Assembly: GCA_020796225.1 (NCBI GenBank)
Contig: CM036762.1
Location: 10,551,633 to 10,615,632 of the forward strand
Source of the DNA: Arion vulgaris
Lineage: Eukaryota > Mollusca > Gastropoda > Stylommatophora > Arionidae
DNA: 64,000 nt
Reading direction: 5' to 3'
Position 1 is the first letter of the stretch. Each line of letters starts with the position of its first letter. Below, piece by piece: positions 60,785 through 64,000 of the stretch. Below the pieces are notes generated by a model. That model was not told where the DNA came from. It saw only the letters and a program-made list of their open reading frames with translations, and did no database searches. The position numbers and the translations under genes are program-made.

Positions 60785-61270
60785 ACTTTCATTATAGAGA
60801 TCTCCAGAATATACTCTCTCTTCAGTTATAAGTTCATATAACCTTCTATTGTAGTCTACTACAATTCTTCATTACTCTTACAAATGTCCAAAATACTTCA
60901 TTTTTCGTTGTTCTCTTTTGAAAGCCAACCATCGCCAATTTGTATTCTTGTGCTTGATTTTTGTGTGTGCTATTTGCCGTGTCAACGATTCTTTAATGAT
61001 TCTTCTATCATATTTGCATTTCAATTGCATTGATGTGCTTCACAGATGTTTTACTAAGCTAAGTGTCCACTTTCACATGCATATGTTGACAAAAATGATG
61101 GATGTTTTTTTAACAATCAAATAGGGTCGCCGATATCGAAGTTGATAACACACAAACACAAACTAGTAACCTGGCATCCCTGGATTCTTATCCTGATACT
61201 GTCAGGCAAAACAGGACTCGAGGGGAAAGGGGGTGAAGAAAAAAGCCTCCATTAGTAACACCAAAAAAAA
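60785..61270. other. Possible decayed LINE (minus), otherwise unassigned
   Basis: Minus-strand reading around 60880-61000 faintly resembles the L-R-Y-F-G-H-L region of LINE ORFs; support is weak. Confidence 0.3.
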
Positions 61271-61277
61271 CCTGACT

Positions 61278-61545
61278 ATCTTCTTCTTTTTCGAAAGCTC
61301 CATATCGACCACTTGTTAAACCACTCTTTGTGATTTCTATTATCTGAGCCTAAGAGCGATTGAACGCTGTACCAGTTAGGCACGTACAAGTAGGCTAGAA
61401 CATCCGATTTCTGTGACGCTTTTTATTTACGGGTAGCTTCCCATAGTCCCTACCTCAGTCGCCTCTTACGACATGCCTTGTAGGTTTCAGTGCTACTATT
61501 CTTTGCTCCCCCTTGTGATCCTCGGCAACACACGGGCCATAATCT
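61278..61545 (-). mobile_element. SINE-C copy
   Basis: CTCCATATCGACCACTTG, GTCGCCTCTTACGACATGCC, TGATCCTCGGCAACACACGG. Confidence 0.9.
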
Positions 61546-61805
61546 GACTTACATGAATCCCTCCCTTAGAGATCCTATAGTATTGGACCTTGAGGTCAAA
61601 GATTACATTCTACACCGCTTGCAGGTGGGACTGACTTGTTTGTTATGCGGTTCATCAATAGGCAACTGATTTTCACTTTCGTCCTTCCTACGAGAGACTA
61701 ACCGACCCCAATTCTGCGCTAGATGCAGAGCCAGGCGCAGAATATACCGTGTAGACAGTGCAGCAAATGATAATTAATAATTATTTTGCTAAATAAATTA
61801 AAACT
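61546..61805. other. Unassigned sequence
   Basis: No feature identified. Confidence 0.35.
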
Positions 61806-61811
61806 TTACAC

Positions 61812-62215
61812 GTCAGTACGTCTGTATCATCATTATCAGGTGCCGTGCCGGCTGGCGAAGGCGATCAAGGATCTCCATGCGATGTACGAAAATCAACAAA
61901 TCTGATTGCCCTATCGCCAAGGATCTCCACAAATCTCTGTCGTTAGTGTTTGCTATCAACTCAGATGTTGACGTTCTACCGTGCCATGAAGTCAGACTAT
62001 CCAAAATGTTCTCTGTCTGTCTTCCTCTGTCTCGTCTACCCTCGATTTTACCGGTTGTCACAATGTGTTCTAAATCTCCCCTCCTCATCACATGCCCGAA
62101 AAATTATGGCTGCCTCTTTCTTATATCGATTATAAGCTTTCTCTGTGTCTTGATCTCATTCAACACCTCATCATTCTGTATAACGAATGATATTAATTAT
62201 ATGGTATGACAGATT
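61812..62215 (-). mobile_element. LINE-S C-terminal fragment
   Basis: MMRRGDLEHIVTTGKIEGRR, DRGRQTENILDSLTSWHGRT, SELIANTNDRDLWRSLAIGQ. G-x-L-E-x-x-V-T-T-G-K-I-E-G is a widespread LINE ORF tail phrase. Confidence 0.88.
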
Positions 62216-62271
62216 AGCGTACGGTATAAATGTTTGCCTATCGGCTCATATACAAGAGGTATGTGTGTTCT

Positions 62272-62690
62272 ATCTTCTTCTTCTTCAGCGATCTCTGGTC
62301 ATGCGCTTAATTTACTGGACAAAACTGGGCAGACAGCTTCAGGCCTGCCAGAGTTTCTTAAACTTATTTTCATGGTCGACTGGTTGGCCACATGTTGCTT
62401 CTCTACTCACACAGAAGAGGACAGTCTTGCAGGATATGCTCTGGTGTCTGTTCTGCCTGCTGACACTGGCAGAGAGCTGTTTGACTTATTCCTAGTCTGT
62501 ATAAGTGTTTGTTGAGTCTGCAGTGTCCGGTGCGTAGTCGAAATATAATGACCTGGTCTGTTCTGCTTAGGTCTTTGAGGGAGTCTTTTCCATAATTATA
62601 TCCAGTGTTTGTCTTCCAGTCCACTGCAGATTTTCTCTGTATGAGTGTTCTATCTAATACTCGCCATTCCACGGACGAGGAAAGGAATTG
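62272..62690 (-). mobile_element. LINE-R C-terminus with (GAA)n tail
   Basis: The minus strand reads MEWRVLDRTLIQRKSAVDWK, DSLKDLSRTDQVIIFRLRTG, HCRLNKHLYRLGISQTALCQ, CQQAEQTPEHILQDCPLLCE, then MKISLRNSGRPEAVCPV in another frame and GCTGAAGAAGAAGA. The tail resembles the 3' ends of SINE-C and SINE-D. Confidence 0.9.
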
Positions 62691-63030
62691 GTCCTCCTAT
62701 CTCCTGCATATTAGGTACTATAAATATGAAGTGATAGGCACTTCCTAACATAAAGTCTAATAAAATTATAGGAAATTTTACTTTTATTTGTCTTTTTTAT
62801 TTATTATATATGAAAACAAGAGACAAATGCTAAATATGAATTGATATCTCTTAGGAAATATATACACTAAACAGAAGAGAGAAAATATCGGAAAGATGCA
62901 ACAATAAATCGAACCACTAGCCTATTAGAACAATGGTAGAATCTTACCATAAGCAATTGACTGTAATAAAATGGCTATAGTTAGTCGTGGCATTTAAACA
63001 CGTGGCAAGAAACCTAATTTCTCTATAGTT
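62691..63030. other. Unassigned AT-rich sequence
   Basis: No feature seen. Confidence 0.4.
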
Positions 63031-63031
63031 T

Positions 63032-63485
63032 AGTAATTTCGATACAAGTCCAGCTACTCTATAGTTTGGTAATTTCGATACAAGTCCAGCTATACTATAG
63101 TTTAGCAATTTCGATACAAGAAACCCAGTTATTAAATTGTTCAGTAATTTCGATACAAGAAACCCAGTTATTCAATTGTTTAGTAATTTCGATACAAGAA
63201 ACCCAGTTATTAAATTGTTTAGTAATTTCGATACAAGAAACTCAGTTTCTCTATAGTTTAGTAATTTCGATAGAAGAAACTCAATTATTTAATTGTTCAG
63301 TAATTTCGATACAAGAAACTCAGTTTCTCTATAGTTTAGTAATTTCGATAGAAGAAACTCAATTATTTAATTGTTCAGTAATTTCGATACAAGAAACTAG
63401 TTTCTCTATAGTTTAGTAATTTCGATAGAAGAAACTCAATTATTTAATTGTTCAGTAATTTCGATACAAGAAACTCAGTTTCTCT
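63032..63485. repeat. Minisatellite, 39-bp unit, about 11 copies
   Basis: Copies of GTAATTTCGATACAAGAAAC + TCAGTTTCTCTATAGTTTA, in alternation with AATTATTTAATTGTTCA-ended units on the right. Confidence 0.95.
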
Positions 63486-63489
63486 AGAA

Positions 63490-64000
63490 GTATAATTGTC
63501 TGGATGCCATTAAACTTCGAGACAGAAAACAGAATAACATTGAATTATATATTTCTGAAAATGATATCAACATCATAATATTCAATGAGAAAGGTTTTAA
63601 TGACTGGGTTATCATCAGATTGAAAAGAGCTCAGCAAGATTTCTGCCAGCAAGAGAGTTACACTCCAGTGGGTACCATCACATTGTGGAGTCCCAGGTAT
63701 CGAGAAGGCAGACAATTTGCACACAAAAAAGGAAGGAGAATGTGAACAAATAGAAACAAAATCACATACGGTACTTGGGAAAAAGAGCTTGTGGACATTA
63801 CAAAAGAACCTAAACTATTCAACAATGATTACGACACACTCAACAGACAAGGACAGACTATCATCTTCTGACTCAGGACAGGGTATAACGGACTGAAACA
63901 CAGGCTTTGATTGTCTTCTACCCCGTATCCCTGTAGCACCGCAGAACAAACCAAAGAACATGCTCTCCAAGAATATCCATTATATGTCCTCTCAAAAGTA
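63490..64000 (+). mobile_element. LINE RNase H and C-terminal fragment, cut by window end
   Basis: VTLQWVPSHCGVPGIEKADN (63651-63710) is the H-x-x-x-x-G-N-x-x-A-D block of RNase H, with Ile for Asn. Further on, after frameshifts, a TGYNGLKHRL-like block and STAEQTKEHALQEYPLYVL match the zinc-knuckle-like tail. Probably the group of LINE-R/Q. Confidence 0.85.

Overview
This window is animal (eukaryotic) genomic DNA. It is AT-rich, gene-poor and full of repeats, with spliced exons, tRNA-headed SINEs, non-LTR retrotransposon (LINE) fragments, hAT-type MITEs and many minisatellites. The LINE protein tails and the GT7 glycosyltransferase point to a lophotrochozoan, most likely a mollusc. That placement is inference from the repeat style; nothing here identifies a species. 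There is no bacterial, phage or CRISPR content.

Genes. The only gene I can name is on the minus strand: a Golgi beta-1,4-glycosyltransferase of family GT7. Coding exon 1 is 13765-14589, exon 2 is 7393-7631, exon 3 is 2501-2688 and exon 4 is 847-1071; the last part lies off the left edge. Splice phases agree for exons 2-3-4. Between exons 1 and 2 the frame breaks and an in-frame TAG sits at the splice junction. The residue aligned with Tyr289 of B4GALT1 is Leu, which predicts a GalNAc rather than a Gal donor. Two other minus-strand segments look like terminal exons of unidentified genes: 52081-52313 (one transmembrane helix plus an acidic tail) and 48600-48703.

Mobile DNA. I group the short elements by sequence only. 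SINE-A is about 200 bp, tRNA-headed and poly(A)-tailed, with eleven copies, most with target-site duplications (TSDs). SINE-B is about 255 bp and tRNA-headed. SINE-C and SINE-D share a core and a (GAA)n tail. SINE-E is short with an (ATCA)n tail. SINE-F, SINE-G and SINE-H are tRNA-headed. LINE fragments (called Q to Z) are nearly all 3' ends of endonuclease/reverse-transcriptase ORFs; the exception is a decayed RT core at 50010-51640. Cut-and-paste remnants are three hAT-type MITEs, a CCCTTT-ended MITE pair and a 1071-bp foldback element at 39910-40980 with 403-bp arms. A retroposed U2 snRNA derivative lies at 41060-41362.

Layout. 0.8-14.6 kb is the glycosyltransferase with repeat-filled introns. 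14.8-39.9 kb is nested SINE/LINE debris and minisatellites. 39.9-41.4 kb holds the foldback element and the U2 retroposon. 43.4-46.5 kb is a hAT MITE followed by two large tandem arrays. 47-53.8 kb holds LINE debris and the two orphan exons. 54-64 kb is more SINE/LINE/minisatellite and ends inside a LINE RNase H region.

The main theme is that several minisatellites appear to have been born inside transposable elements: within the SINE-E tail, a LINE C-terminus, a LINE RT motif, SINE-H, a LINE 3' UTR and the 30-bp unit of SINE-A. Other minisatellites have served as insertion targets. Frequent one-base differences between otherwise identical repeat units suggest either rapid decay or residual assembly indels, so frameshifts here should be read with care.
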